A stretch of DNA of 64,000 nt from Lentimicrobiaceae bacterium (GCA_023227965.1 JALOCA010000015.1:5143-69142); one strand, 5' to 3'; shown: positions 18,041 through 27,465, counted from the first letter of the stretch. Translations and numbers: made by a program. Notes: generated by a model from the sequence alone, not told the origin.

Positions 18041-18076
18041 AAGAGGCTTGCCATTAATAGGGCAAGCCTCTTTTAT
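18041..18076 (+). terminator. Terminator after the small Gly-rich protein gene
   Basis: A perfect 12-bp stem AAGAGGCTTGCC (18041-18052) with its complement (18061-18072) closes an 8-nt loop, followed by TTTTATTT. Confidence 0.88.
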
Positions 18077-18081
18077 TTATA

Positions 18082-18321
18082 AACCTGAGTTCGGGTTAAA
18101 ATTGTAGAACCATCTATGATATATTTCAGCATGCTACATTTCGCCGTAGGCGATGAACGTTAACAGAATGTTGATTTATTATAAAAGATTGTCCATCAGA
18201 CATTCATTATTGATCTCCATACGGAAAATCCACAGAAATAAAAATCCTTTCTATGGATATTAAACCTCTGACTGGTTAATATCAGGTAGATGTAAAACAT
18301 GTTTTATCCCGAACTCAGGTT
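18082..18321. mobile_element. MITE-like intergenic element, copy 3 (intact inverted ends)
   Basis: This is the best-preserved copy: 240 bp with perfect 14-bp terminal inverted repeats (AACCTGAGTTCGGG at 18082-18095 and its complement at 18308-18321), extending to 19 of 20 bp if one mismatch is allowed. It is in the opposite orientation to copies 1 and 2. If the ends are read as ACCTGAG...CTCAGGT, both flanks carry TAA, a possible 3-bp target duplication. It is longer than the other copies, with extra sequence between the shared end segments. No coding capacity. Confidence 0.75.
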
Positions 18322-18756
18322 AATACTTATTGATATTATTTGTAATGGAACGCCAGTTAATCAGTGTGTTTACCTGATCAAAAAATTCAGTCTTTACTTT
18401 TCTTTTTCTGCTGCCAAATCGGCATAGCCTGTTCGTTTTTCATTCTTTATGCTATAAATATAACAATTTTATCGTTATAAACAATACTATGACAATATTT
18501 TATAACATTTTCCGCCTTGCAACGGCATTAATATGTTTCTTTGTGCTTTCAGTCCGGAATTCAAACCGATACAAAGAATACCTACCAAAATGATATTATT
18601 TAAGAAGCAAAGAATAAAGTTATTCATAAGCATGAGTGATAAAAATTATTTAATTATACCTCTTTTTCCAATGCTTTTCAAAAATCGCACTTAATAGTAC
18701 AAACATTTTTCTAAATAAACAAATTCATACGTGTAATTTTTTATTTGCCAATTTAG
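18322..18756. other. AT-rich gene-free stretch before the branching enzyme gene
   Basis: About 435 nt without a plausible gene. I see scattered A/T runs and a Lys/Phe-type low-complexity composition, but no hairpin terminator, repeat unit or RNA that I can support. It separates the MITE copy from the branching enzyme promoter. Confidence 0.5.
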
Positions 18757-18764
18757 TATATTTG
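18757..18764 (+). promoter_or_regulatory. -7 element (TATATTTG) abutting the branching enzyme start
   Basis: An exact TAnnTTTG ends 5 nt before the ATG at 18770 (a second ATG follows at 18773). Transcription would begin on the start codon itself, implying a leaderless message. No clear TTG is present about 20 nt upstream, so the promoter match is partial. Confidence 0.4.
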
Positions 18765-18769
18765 CTACC

Positions 18770-20758
18770 ATGATGAACACCCTTTCTCTTATTAACAGCG
18801 ATCCTGGTTTGTTGCCTTACGAGGATAAAATCCGACAGAGACAGGAAAGAGTCTTGGCTAAACAACAGCAACTTGCCTGTAATCACTCCAGGTTGTACGA
18901 TGCCATGAACGGACATTTGTATTACGGATTGCACTGTTATTCGGATAAATGGGTGCTTCGCGAATGGGCTCCCAATGCCGTAGCAGTTCATCTTATTGGG
19001 GATTTTTCCGGATGGAAGGCGTTACCTCTTTTCCGTTTTACAAAAAAAGAGTACGGAAACTGGGAACTGGTGCTGCCTCTGGATTACCTGGAACATGGCT
19101 CTTTGTACAAACTACTCGTTACCTGGGTGGATGGTCAGGGCGAACGGATCCCTGCATACTGTCGTCGTGTGGTACAGGACGAAACTACCAAGCTTTTTAC
19201 TGCCCAGGTTTGGAATCCTGAGCGTCCCTATGTTTGGAAGCATAAAAACCCGGAAAGGAAAACTCATCCACTGGTTTACGAAGCCCATCCCGGCATGGCT
19301 ACAGAAGAAGCGCACATAGCAACCTATAACGAATTTTGTGAGAAGGTTTTGCCACGTATTGCCAAAACAGGTTACGATACCATCCAACTGATGGGCATAC
19401 AGGAACATCCTTACTATGGCTCGTTCGGATACCAGGTTTCCAGCTTTTTTGCCCCTTCTTCGCGCTTTGGTACACCCGAAGAACTGAAACAACTGATAGA
19501 CGAAGCGCACCGGCTGAAAATTTCCGTGATACTCGATATAGTACATTCCCATGCGGTAAAAAACGACCTGGAAGGGCTGAGCCATTTTGATGGAACCGAA
19601 TATCAATATTTTCATAAAGGGGAAAAGGGCATACACCGGCTGTGGGATTCGCGTTGTTTTGATTATGGTAAGGATGAAGTGTTGCACTTCCTGCTTTCCA
19701 ACTGCAAATACTGGCTCGAAGAGTTTCATTTCGATGGTTTCCGCTTCGACGGCGTTACCAGCATGATGTATCTGAATCATGGTATAGGCGTTGATTTTTT
19801 GGATTATTCCATGTACTACGACGGCAACCAGGACGAAGATGCCATACAATACCTTTCGCTGGCAAATATCCTTGTGCATGAACACGCTCCCCATACAATT
19901 ACCATAGCCGAAGATGTGAGCGGTATGCCGGGGTTGGCTGTGCCGCAACAGGAAGGTGGCATAGGTTTCGATTACAGAATGGCTATGGGCGTTTCCGATT
20001 TTTGGATGAAGACGATTGAGGAGAAAAAAGATGAAGAATGGCATGTAGGTGATATGTTTTTCCATCTTACCGACAAACGGAAAGAAGAACATACCATCAG
20101 CTACGCCGAATGCCACGACCAGGCAATGATGGGAGATAATACCATTATTTTCCGGTTGATAGGTGCAAATATGTACACCCAGATGAGCACCCTTTCCGAA
20201 GATATTGTTGTGGACAGAGGTGTTGCCCTGCACAAAATGATACGGCTTGCCACCCTGGCTACTGCCGGAGATGGCTACCTCAATTTTATGGGAAACGAGT
20301 TCGGACATCCCGAATGGATTGACTTTCCCAGGGAAGGAAACAACTGGAGTTTCCGCTATGCCCGACGGCAATGGAAGCTTGCTGACAATAAATCGTTGCG
20401 TTACTATTACCTCAACTTATTCGATCAGGCTATGATTGCTCTTGCACGGAAAGAAAAGATTTTTGATGTTCTTCCGTTTGTTGTCGTGCAAAATAATGAG
20501 GATCAGGTTCTGGTATTTACACGTGGAAGCTGCATTTTTGCTTTTAATTTTAACCCAGTGCAATCTTTTACTAATTACGGTTTTGCCGTAGAACCCGGAA
20601 AATATGTGGAGATATTGGATAGTGATGCAACAGAATTTGATGGTTTTGGCAGAAATATACCCGGACTGCAGCATTTTACCCGGTTCGAAAATGGCGCCCA
20701 TCTGCTGAAACTGTATCTGCCCAACAGATCGGTTCTGGTGTTGAAAAGGAAAAAATAA
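18770..20758 (+). CDS. glgB: 1,4-alpha-glucan (glycogen) branching enzyme, GH13
   Basis: A 662-residue branching enzyme of the eukaryote-like GH13 subgroup, which forms alpha-1,6 branches in glycogen. The N-terminal CBM48 region (about 45-150) contains VLREWAPNAVAVHLIGDFSG. The catalytic barrel shows GFRFDGVTSM (nucleophile Asp near 327), TIAEDVSG (acid/base Glu near 381) and AECHDQ (third Asp near 449), then YLNFMGNEFGHPEW, the hallmark of branching enzymes. A C-terminal all-beta domain completes it. Length and motifs indicate an intact enzyme. It is a single gene; its stop lies 6 nt from that of the convergent lipoprotein gene, separated by an A/T-only inverted repeat that might act as a weak two-way terminator. 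Confidence 0.95.
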   Translation: MMNTLSLINSDPGLLPYEDKIRQRQERVLAKQQQLACNHSRLYDAMNGHLYYGLHCYSDKWVLREWAPNAVAVHLIGDFSGWKALPLFRFTKKEYGNWELVLPLDYLEHGSLYKLLVTWVDGQGERIPAYCRRVVQDETTKLFTAQVWNPERPYVWKHKNPERKTHPLVYEAHPGMATEEAHIATYNEFCEKVLPRIAKTGYDTIQLMGIQEHPYYGSFGYQVSSFFAPSSRFGTPEELKQLIDEAHRLKISVILDIVHSHAVKNDLEGLSHFDGTEYQYFHKGEKGIHRLWDSRCFDYGKDEVLHFLLSNCKYWLEEFHFDGFRFDGVTSMMYLNHGIGVDFLDYSMYYDGNQDEDAIQYLSLANILVHEHAPHTITIAEDVSGMPGLAVPQQEGGIGFDYRMAMGVSDFWMKTIEEKKDEEWHVGDMFFHLTDKRKEEHTISYAECHDQAMMGDNTIIFRLIGANMYTQMSTLSEDIVVDRGVALHKMIRLATLATAGDGYLNFMGNEFGHPEWIDFPREGNNWSFRYARRQWKLADNKSLRYYYLNLFDQAMIALARKEKIFDVLPFVVVQNNEDQVLVFTRGSCIFAFNFNPVQSFTNYGFAVEPGKYVEILDSDATEFDGFGRNIPGLQHFTRFENGAHLLKLYLPNRSVLVLKRKK

Positions 20759-20764
20759 AATGTT

Positions 20765-21301
20765 TTATTTTTTAACGAGAGTTAAGATAAAATGTACATG
20801 ATCTTTATCCATCTCTACCACTAGTTCGTCAGTGCGGATTTCGAGAACCTTGTAATTAATGGTTTTGGGGGTGTTGTGAGAATTGATAGCTACCGATTTA
20901 CCGTCATTTGACACTTTCCAATTGCCTTTATCGTTGTCGCGGTTGCTTTTTAACACATAGGTGTTGTCTTTATAAAAAATTACTGACAAACTGTTTTTGA
21001 TGTCTTCAATGGTATATTCAAACTTCTGTCTTGCCCTTTTGTCCTTGAACTTAATGTCGTGATCAACCGATTCAAGTCTCCAGCTCCCCGCCATCACATT
21101 TTCTATTTTATCTGCCAGAGTAACTTTCCGGGTAATGGTTTTTCCGGGTTTCTTCGGGTTGGGTATTACCACAGTGTCGGTCATGTGATTCTCAGAAACG
21201 GTACTGTCGCCCTCGCGATACAAAACATTTTTGTTTGAACCGTGGCACGAAAATAGAACCGCTACGATTATTGTGTAAATTAGGGTATAAATAATTTTCA
21301 T
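20765..21301 (-). CDS. Lipocalin-like lipoprotein of unknown role
   Basis: A lipoprotein of about 178 residues. I start at the ATG whose product begins MKIIYTLIYTII; a further ATG three codons upstream is possible. The lipobox is LFSC, so Cys is the first mature residue. After a short Ser/Thr-rich linker, the segment MAGSWRLESVDHDIKFKDK, followed by NTYVLKSNRDNDKGNWKVSN and a terminal ELVVEMDKDHVHFILT strand, has the layout of small Bacteroidota lipocalin-like domains, in which GxW lies near the start of a beta barrel. Any ligand is unknown. It is convergent with the branching enzyme gene and divergent from purL. Confidence 0.75.
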   Translation of the reverse strand: MKIIYTLIYTIIVAVLFSCHGSNKNVLYREGDSTVSENHMTDTVVIPNPKKPGKTITRKVTLADKIENVMAGSWRLESVDHDIKFKDKRARQKFEYTIEDIKNSLSVIFYKDNTYVLKSNRDNDKGNWKVSNDGKSVAINSHNTPKTINYKVLEIRTDELVVEMDKDHVHFILTLVKK

Positions 21302-21346
21302 TGTCTGCAAGTTGATGAAGGGAGCATGAATCCGTGTCCTTTCACC

Positions 21347-21376
21347 TTGGGGATAGGGGTGAATTTGTTATTTTTG
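21347..21376 (+). promoter_or_regulatory. Promoter for purL
   Basis: TTG (21347-21349) is followed after 19 nt by TATTTTTG (21369-21376), an exact Bacteroidota-type pair. The -7 box lies 35 nt before the ATG, giving a leader of about 29 nt. Confidence 0.6.
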
Positions 21377-21411
21377 CAAAATTGTAAAAATTCTTTCAAA
21401 ATATCCTACTC

Positions 21412-24400
21412 ATGATACTCTTTTTTAAAAGCAGTTCAAAAATCTATGTGATTGATACGAATTGTCCGTTTAACGAGGAAACTATTAAAAAACTATTATG
21501 GCTTTTTGGTGAAGCGGAACTTATAAAAAAAGATATTTTGTATGGGTATTTTGTAGGACCCCGTCGTGAAATGATTACCCCTTGGAGTACCAATGCCGTG
21601 GAAATCACTCGCAACATGGGAATTTTGGGAATTCGGCGCATAGAAGAATTCGTTACGGCTACTGAAACTACCCCTTACGATTCCATGCTGCAGGCATTGT
21701 ATAAAAATATTGACCAGGAAATTTTTACCATTCATCGTTCCCCCGCACCGGTAATTTCCATTGAAAATATAGCTGCTTATAATCAGTCAGAAGGGTTAGC
21801 GCTTAGCGATGAAGAAATTCAATACCTCGAAAATCTCAGTATCAAGCTGGAAAGAAAACTTACCGACAGCGAAGTGTTTGGTTTTTCGCAGGTAAACTCC
21901 GAACATTGCCGGCATAAAATTTTTAACGGAACCTTTATCATTGATGAAAAAACTCAGCCCGAAACCCTGTTCGGAATGATAAAAAAAACCGCAAAAGTGC
22001 ATCCCAACCTTTTGGTTTCGGCTTACAGTGACAATGTGGCTTTTATTCAGGGTTCGGAAATAGAGCAATTTGCACCACAAACTCCCGATAAACCGGATTA
22101 TTATGTAAAGAAACAAATTCAAACAGTTATCTCTCTAAAAGCAGAAACGCATAATTTTCCAACTACCGTTGAGTCGTTCAACGGAGCGGCTACCGGAAGC
22201 GGAGGCGAAATCCGTGACCGCATGGCTGGTGGCAAAGGAAGTATTCCACTGGTGGGAACAGCAGTTTATATGACGGCATATCCCCGGAGCGAACCCGGCA
22301 GACAATGGGAACTGGCAGTGGAACCCCGGAAGTGGCTGTACCAAACTCCCAAAGACATCTTAATCAAAGCCTCCAATGGTGCCAGCGACTTTGGAAATAA
22401 ATTCGGACAGCCACTCATCTGTGGCAGCGTTTTAACCTTCGAACACCAGGAAAACAACAAAAAATATGCTTATGACAAGGTAATCATGCTTGCCGGAGGT
22501 GTTGGTTTCGGAAAAAAATCCGACAGCCATAAAAACAACCCCGGTAATAGTGATACCATAGTGGTGATGGGCGGTGATAATTACCGTATCGGCATGGGTG
22601 GAGGTGCAGTTTCATCAGTGGCTACAGGAGAGTACCGCAACGCCATCGAACTAAATGCCGTTCAGCGGTCAAACCCGGAGATGCAGAAGCGGGTTTTCAA
22701 TACTATCAGGGCTTTAACCGAAACGGAAAATAATCCCATAGTTTCTATCCACGACCATGGCGCAGGCGGACATTTAAACTCCCTTTCAGAATTGGTGGAA
22801 AGTACCGGAGGTAAAATTGCGATTGAAAAACTTCCCGTTGGCGATCCCACTCTTTCGGCTAAAGAAATAATAGGCAACGAATCGCAGGAACGCATGGGCT
22901 TGCTGCTGAAAGAAGAAAATATGAACTTGTTAGGAAAGATTTCAGCACGCGAAAGAGCCCCAATGTATGCCGTGGGAAAAACTACAGGCGACCATCGCCT
23001 CGTTTTTGAAGATACGCAAAACCATAACAAACCCATTGACCTCTCATTGGAAGACTTTTTCGGAAAACCTCCCCGCACTATCCTTACCGACGAAACCTCC
23101 CGCGAAACTTTTTCAGAAATAAAATACCAACCTGAACTACTTACAAATTACCTTGAACAAGTTCTCCAACTCGAAAGCGTTGCCTGCAAAGATTGGCTTA
23201 CCAACAAAGTTGACCGTTCGGTTACTTCGCGCATCGGGTTACAACAAACGGCGGGTACTGTACAGCTTCCCTTGAATAACCTGGGCATTGCCGCTCTGGA
23301 TTATAAGGGAGAAAAGGGAATCGCAACCGCACTTGGACATGCTCCTGCCACCGCCCTTATCAACCCTGCCGCAGGTTCGCAGCTTGCCATAGCCGAAGCG
23401 CTCACTAACATCGTCTGGGCTCCGCTCACACATAGTCTGCGGGGAGTGTCGCTAAGTGCCAACTGGATGTGGCCCTGCAAAAACCCCGGAGAAAATGCAC
23501 GCCTGTACGAAGCCGTAAAAGCTGCTTCAGAATTTGCCATTGCCTTGGAAATAAATATTCCCACAGGTAAGGATTCACTTTCTATGACACAAAAATATCC
23601 CGATGGCGAAACGGTGTTTGCTCCCGGAACAGTCATCATCACCGCAGTGGCTGAGGTAAACTATTTCCGTAAAACCGTGCGTCCTGTTATTGTAAACCAG
23701 CCTGGAACCACACTTATATACATTGATTTTACCTGTGATGCGCCTGTTTTGGGAGGAAGCGCTTTTGCACAGGTGGCAGGGCAAATAGGAAACGAGGCTC
23801 CTGCCATTATCCGTCCTGAAATCTTCGCCAACGCTTTTAATGCCATCCAGCAATTGATTCAGGAAGAAAAAATCCTTGCCGGACATGATGTTTCTTCTGG
23901 CGGGCTTATCACTTGTCTGCTCGAAATGCTTTTTGCCCGGAACGATACGGGTGCTATGGCAGATATATCCTCAATACCCGGCAAAGACCCCATTCACATA
24001 CTTTTTAATGAACATCCTTCTGTGGTAATCCAGGTAAAAGAGCTGGAATATGTTGATAATTTCTTAAAGGGAAAGAATGTTTCCTATTACATTTTAGGAG
24101 AAGTTACTTCAGAAAGAAGCCTCGGTATTTTTTATGAAAAGACAAAAATGCGTTTTGATGTTAACCATCTGCGCGATGTTTGGTTTAAGAGTTCTTACCT
24201 GCTCGACAGGCATCAGAGCGGAGAAATTCTTGCCATGGAACGATTCAGAAATTATAAAAAGCAGGAACTTGTGTTTCGCTTTCCTGAACATTTTACAGGC
24301 AAAGCTTCACAGTTTGGCATTGATCTGGACAGAACAAATCCTTCGGGCATCAGGGCTGCCGTTATCCGCGAGCAAGGCTGCAACAGCGAGCGCGAGATGG

Positions 24401-25119
24401 CATACATGCTGCACCTTGCAGGTTTTGACGTAAAAGATGTGCATATGACCGACCTGATTGAAGGCAGGGAAACCCTCGAAGATGTTAACTTCATCGTCTT
24501 TGTGGGAGGATTTGCCAATTCCGATGTACTGGGTTCGGGTAAAGGCTGGGCTGGAGCCTTTCTTTTCAATGAGAAAGCCAATACCTCTCTTAGGAATTTT
24601 TACCAGCGCAACAATACCCTGAGCCTCGGTGTTTGCAACGGCTGCCAGGCGATGATGCACCTCAATCTCATCTATCCGGAACACGAAAAACAACCCCAGA
24701 TGCTGCACAACGAATCGCGGAAGTATGAATCCATCTTCCTTACCATAGATGTGTTACCCAACGATTCTGTATTGCTGAAGACCCTTGCCGGTGCAAGGCT
24801 CGGAATTTGGGTATCGCATGGCGAAGGCAAGTTCAGCCTGCCCTACGTCGAAAACGAATACCATATTCCTGCCTGTTACAGCTACCACGACTATCCGGGC
24901 AACCCCAACGGCTCCGACTACGATGTTGCATGCCTTGCTTCGGCTGACGGACGCCACCTGGCAATAATGCCTCATTTCGAAAGGGCTTTCCTTCCCTGGC
25001 AATGGGCGGAATATCCCGCCAGTCGTCGCCTGACTGACGAAATAAGTCCCTGGATGGAAGTTTTTTTTAACGCCCGGAAGTGGGTGGAAGAAAAAATGAA
25101 AACTTCTGTGCCGGTGTAA
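21412..25119 (+). CDS. purL: Phosphoribosylformylglycinamidine synthase, long single-chain form
   Basis: A 1235-residue FGAM synthase catalysing the ATP- and glutamine-dependent conversion of FGAR to FGAM, step four of purine synthesis. Order of parts: N-terminal FGAR-AT domain, linker with FSQVNSEHCRHKIF (about 160-173), two PurM-like ATP-binding halves (GGEIRDRMAGGKGS in the first; LEINIPTGKDSLSM in the second), and a C-terminal glutamine amidotransferase domain with SLGVCNGCQAM carrying the nucleophilic Cys (near 1073), ISHGEGKF-type substrate loop, and MPHFERAFLPWQW containing the His of the triad. It is the fused large form, not the split PurL-PurQ-PurS type. Nothing appears missing. It stands alone under its own promoter; purE lies far away at 59 kb. 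Confidence 0.97.
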   Translation: MILFFKSSSKIYVIDTNCPFNEETIKKLLWLFGEAELIKKDILYGYFVGPRREMITPWSTNAVEITRNMGILGIRRIEEFVTATETTPYDSMLQALYKNIDQEIFTIHRSPAPVISIENIAAYNQSEGLALSDEEIQYLENLSIKLERKLTDSEVFGFSQVNSEHCRHKIFNGTFIIDEKTQPETLFGMIKKTAKVHPNLLVSAYSDNVAFIQGSEIEQFAPQTPDKPDYYVKKQIQTVISLKAETHNFPTTVESFNGAATGSGGEIRDRMAGGKGSIPLVGTAVYMTAYPRSEPGRQWELAVEPRKWLYQTPKDILIKASNGASDFGNKFGQPLICGSVLTFEHQENNKKYAYDKVIMLAGGVGFGKKSDSHKNNPGNSDTIVVMGGDNYRIGMGGGAVSSVATGEYRNAIELNAVQRSNPEMQKRVFNTIRALTETENNPIVSIHDHGAGGHLNSLSELVESTGGKIAIEKLPVGDPTLSAKEIIGNESQERMGLLLKEENMNLLGKISARERAPMYAVGKTTGDHRLVFEDTQNHNKPIDLSLEDFFGKPPRTILTDETSRETFSEIKYQPELLTNYLEQVLQLESVACKDWLTNKVDRSVTSRIGLQQTAGTVQLPLNNLGIAALDYKGEKGIATALGHAPATALINPAAGSQLAIAEALTNIVWAPLTHSLRGVSLSANWMWPCKNPGENARLYEAVKAASEFAIALEINIPTGKDSLSMTQKYPDGETVFAPGTVIITAVAEVNYFRKTVRPVIVNQPGTTLIYIDFTCDAPVLGGSAFAQVAGQIGNEAPAIIRPEIFANAFNAIQQLIQEEKILAGHDVSSGGLITCLLEMLFARNDTGAMADISSIPGKDPIHILFNEHPSVVIQVKELEYVDNFLKGKNVSYYILGEVTSERSLGIFYEKTKMRFDVNHLRDVWFKSSYLLDRHQSGEILAMERFRNYKKQELVFRFPEHFTGKASQFGIDLDRTNPSGIRAAVIREQGCNSEREMAYMLHLAGFDVKDVHMTDLIEGRETLEDVNFIVFVGGFANSDVLGSGKGWAGAFLFNEKANTSLRNFYQRNNTLSLGVCNGCQAMMHLNLIYPEHEKQPQMLHNESRKYESIFLTIDVLPNDSVLLKTLAGARLGIWVSHGEGKFSLPYVENEYHIPACYSYHDYPGNPNGSDYDVACLASADGRHLAIMPHFERAFLPWQWAEYPASRRLTDEISPWMEVFFNARKWVEEKMKTSVPV

Positions 25120-25180
25120 GAAACAACCTCGTTTATCTTTTCTCCGTCAGTTGCAACTAACGGAAACATATTTTTTAATT

Positions 25181-25756
25181 TTATGTGCCTTCTTCGCTGT
25201 TATTTTTTTTCGCTGCCATCAGTGCAAGTAATTTTGTTGCCGTATTCCAGTTGCGGATGGTCATTTCTTTGTAAACGGGAAGGTTAATAAGTTTGTTTAA
25301 AAAACTTTGTCCTGAATTGCTGATGAGCCGCGAAAAATAAAGAACACTCTTACCTTCATATATGTTATCAACACCTTCCCTTTTTGCAATATTTTTTATT
25401 GCTTCGGCTGAGGTGAGAGGCTCCTTTAAGAATGCCACATCATACCTGAATGTTCCGGCATCACTGCCAAATCTCTGCGGGGCTTCTTTAACAATTTTAG
25501 CCAGTTGTTCATGGGTAATTATTACCACTCTCGATGTATAGTTGAATTTTTCCGAAAGAAATTTTTCTGTTTTGCTTTCAAGTTGGGCGTTGTCTTTTTC
25601 GTTCGTACTAAAGATAACATTATCACTTTGAATATAAGTAGTTACATTACCGTATCCCATGTTTTCAAAACATGATTTCAAATCAGTCATTCTGATAATG
25701 TTGTTGCCACCTACATTTATCCCGCGTAGTAATGCAATGTGCAAATTACCTAACAT
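25181..25756 (-). CDS. DUF1697 family protein
   Basis: A 191-residue member of DUF1697, a small cytosolic family without an established biochemical role. The start is characteristic: IALLRGINVGGNNIIRMTDL, followed by TYIQSDNVIFS and, in the second half, RYDVAFLKEP and YFSRLISNSGQSFLNKL, ending in the conserved TIRNWNTATKLLAL. Length is near the usual 175-185 residues. The ATG lies exactly at the border of a repeated intergenic segment (25757-25830), so its upstream region is shared with sequence near the transposase. It is convergent with purL. Confidence 0.88.
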   Translation of the reverse strand: MLGNLHIALLRGINVGGNNIIRMTDLKSCFENMGYGNVTTYIQSDNVIFSTNEKDNAQLESKTEKFLSEKFNYTSRVVIITHEQLAKIVKEAPQRFGSDAGTFRYDVAFLKEPLTSAEAIKNIAKREGVDNIYEGKSVLYFSRLISNSGQSFLNKLINLPVYKEMTIRNWNTATKLLALMAAKKNNSEEGT

Positions 25757-25830
25757 AGGTTTTTCTTTTTTGCTTTGAAAATAATATATTTATTGTTTAC
25801 CCCCGCTGAGCGGAATTTGCAATCCCGCCA
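25757..25830. repeat. Intergenic direct repeat, copy 1
   Basis: A segment starting AGGTTTTTCTTTTTTGCTT, running through ATAATATATTTATTGTTTAC and then CCCCGCTGAG(C/T)GGAATTTGC recurs at 27259-27332 with few changes. It begins immediately upstream of the DUF1697 start codon. The CCCCGCTGAG motif recurs several times between 25.8 and 27.3 kb. Confidence 0.75.
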
Positions 25831-25870
25831 TGTTCCTATTAACAAAGCATTTTCCGTTCAGCCGGAATTT

Positions 25871-26506
25871 TCATTTATAATATAAGTTTCGTAAACTTTT
25901 CAAAGTAATCTGTTCTACAGCTAATTTTACACTTATATCTCCAGCTGTCTTTATTTTTTTATAATATAAAATCTTGCCATTAAAATTATCTATTAAAAAT
26001 ATACACTGTTTTATATAAGTTTTTACCAGTGGATCTATCCAAATTTTATTTGTTTGCTCCGGATAATTTATACAATATTGTGCTCTAATAATCAGCATAA
26101 TTGAATATTGATGTTTATGATTTCGCTTTAGATTATTAAAGGATAACGGGATGTCTACGTTGTTTAATGAATTCTTTTTATCATCAAGCAAATTACTCAA
26201 TTGCTCAAAATCAACGCTTACCTGAGAATCTGTAAGATCATTATAATCAGGCTTTACAATCTTATATTTTTTATTAAGTACAGAATTTGTTTGATTTATA
26301 ATATCAGTTATTACAATTTCCTCTAATTGAGGATCAGACTGTTGCCTTCGATAAAAATCAACCGTTTTAATTTGCAAATCAATAGGTAAAATCTCAAGAG
26401 TATCTATACTCCTTTTAATCTTCTTAAACTCATCAACATATTTTCCCGAACTACAAGCATATAGCAATCCTGATATAACAGAAATTATAAATAATATCCT
26501 TTTCAT
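25871..26506 (-). CDS. Predicted lipoprotein of unknown function
   Basis: A 211-residue lipoprotein with lipobox LYAC (Cys18). I do not recognise a family. The mature protein is Lys/Asn/Ile-rich and AT-rich at DNA level, more so than the core genes in this window. A central region (DLTDSQVSVDFEQLSNLLDD) is followed by beta-rich segments (HQYSIMLIIRAQYCINYP and CIFLIDNFNGKILYYKKIK), with a layout like outer-membrane lipoproteins whose GNA1162- or DUF4136-like folds report on envelope material. That resemblance is too weak to name. It lies in the accessory stretch beside repeated elements and may have been acquired. Confidence 0.7.
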   Translation of the reverse strand: MKRILFIISVISGLLYACSSGKYVDEFKKIKRSIDTLEILPIDLQIKTVDFYRRQQSDPQLEEIVITDIINQTNSVLNKKYKIVKPDYNDLTDSQVSVDFEQLSNLLDDKKNSLNNVDIPLSFNNLKRNHKHQYSIMLIIRAQYCINYPEQTNKIWIDPLVKTYIKQCIFLIDNFNGKILYYKKIKTAGDISVKLAVEQITLKSLRNLYYK

Positions 26507-26649
26507 ATTGTTTATTTTTGGTCGTTTTCAATCCTTGTTTCTAATATTCCATAGCTAACCCCGCTGAGTGGCGCATTTGTAATTTTCTGCTTTCATCAAT
26601 TTTATATCGCTTTTCAATACTTTTTACCTTATTATTCTGCGGAATTACA

Positions 26650-26667
26650 TCCCGATGACTATCGGGA
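26650..26667. repeat. REP-like hairpin
   Basis: TCCCGAT (26650-26656) pairs with ATCGGGA (26661-26667) around a 4-nt loop, followed by CCGCAACGTCCCGG. The same hairpin followed by CCGC occurs at 27443-27461, immediately beyond the transposase stop codon. Confidence 0.6.
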
Positions 26668-26700
26668 CCGCAACGTCCCGGGCGGCTAATTTTTTGCCGC

Positions 26701-27150
26701 TTAGCGAGGGTTATAAGTTATTTTTTTTCTTTTTTTTCGCCAAAATTTAACCTTATTGGGAATCTTGTTACTCACTATTTCGATTCCTTTGTTACGTAAA
26801 ATCTGCTCAATTATTGTCTCTGAACAGTCAAACTGCATTGCCAAATGTTTTATTTCTACACCACCTTTTAAGTAACGTTTTATTATTTCTTGGATTCGTT
26901 CAGCCGAAAAGTAATTTTTTGCAGGTAATTTGTCTATTGGTAATTCTTCTTTGTACTGATTCAAAACTTCAATAATGTCGGGAAGAATAGTTGGGTTTAT
27001 TCTTATTTTATGGATATCATACTTGTCTTTGTCGAGCTGTACTATCTGTTGTATTGCAACGTATATTATTCCATTGTGATGTTTAACCAAGTCTAAAAGG
27101 AAAGTGCTTTTATCATATTCAAGCAAAATCGTTTGTAATTTTTCTTCCAT
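26701..27150 (-). CDS. Small HTH-containing protein of unknown function
   Basis: A 149-residue cytosolic protein. The N-terminal half (about 1-70) reads as a small beta-alpha domain (FLLDLVKHHNGIIYVAIQQI, then IRINPTILPDIIEVLNQY). The C-terminal half holds a helix-turn-helix (KHLAMQFDCSETIIEQILRN, about 103-122), the kind found in resolvase-type and transposon-associated regulators, followed by a strongly basic tail (WRKKRKK) suited to nucleic-acid contact. I do not recognise the family. It is flanked by REP-like hairpins and lies upstream of repeat copy 2 and the Y1 transposase on the same strand, so association with the repeats is possible but unproven. Confidence 0.65.
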   Translation of the reverse strand: MEEKLQTILLEYDKSTFLLDLVKHHNGIIYVAIQQIVQLDKDKYDIHKIRINPTILPDIIEVLNQYKEELPIDKLPAKNYFSAERIQEIIKRYLKGGVEIKHLAMQFDCSETIIEQILRNKGIEIVSNKIPNKVKFWRKKRKKITYNPR

Positions 27151-27258
27151 TCTATGATGTCATTAAAAAGTGATTTTGTCTTTTATTGTAGCATTACGCA
27201 CAACAGTGGCAATATGGCAAGTGGCGGTTTACGAGGTACGTCTGTATCGTCCCCGCTG

Positions 27259-27332
27259 AGGTTTTTCTTTTTTGCTTCGAAGATAATATATTTATTGTTT
27301 ACCCCCGCTGAGTGGAATTTGCAATTTCACCC
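27259..27332. repeat. Intergenic direct repeat, copy 2
   Basis: Matches 25757-25830 at an offset of about 1502 nt, with substitutions such as GCTTCGAAGA for GCTTTGAAAA. A further shared piece, TTTGTAATTTTCTGCTTTCAT, occurs near 26577 and 27349, so the repetition extends in broken form. Confidence 0.7.
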
Positions 27333-27442
27333 GAAACGTTAGAAAATTTGTAATTTTCTGCTTTCATTTATTTTATTTGGCTTTTTGCTCTTGGCTTTTA
27401 GCTTTTGGCGGAATTAGAAATTCCTCTTTGTTCAGAGCAGAA

Positions 27443-27461
27443 TCCCGATGGACTATCGGGA
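27443..27461. repeat. REP-like hairpin at the 3' side of the transposase gene
   Basis: TCCCGAT (27443-27449) and ATCGGGA (27455-27461) form a 7-bp stem with a 5-nt loop, ending 4 nt from the transposase stop codon. Same hairpin as 26650-26667. Confidence 0.6.
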
Positions 27462-27465
27462 CCGC

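Noticed and set aside
19112..20371. Long minus-strand frame (419 codons) opposite the branching enzyme
   Set aside because: It is an antisense shadow of a well-conserved GH13 gene; its product has no family features.
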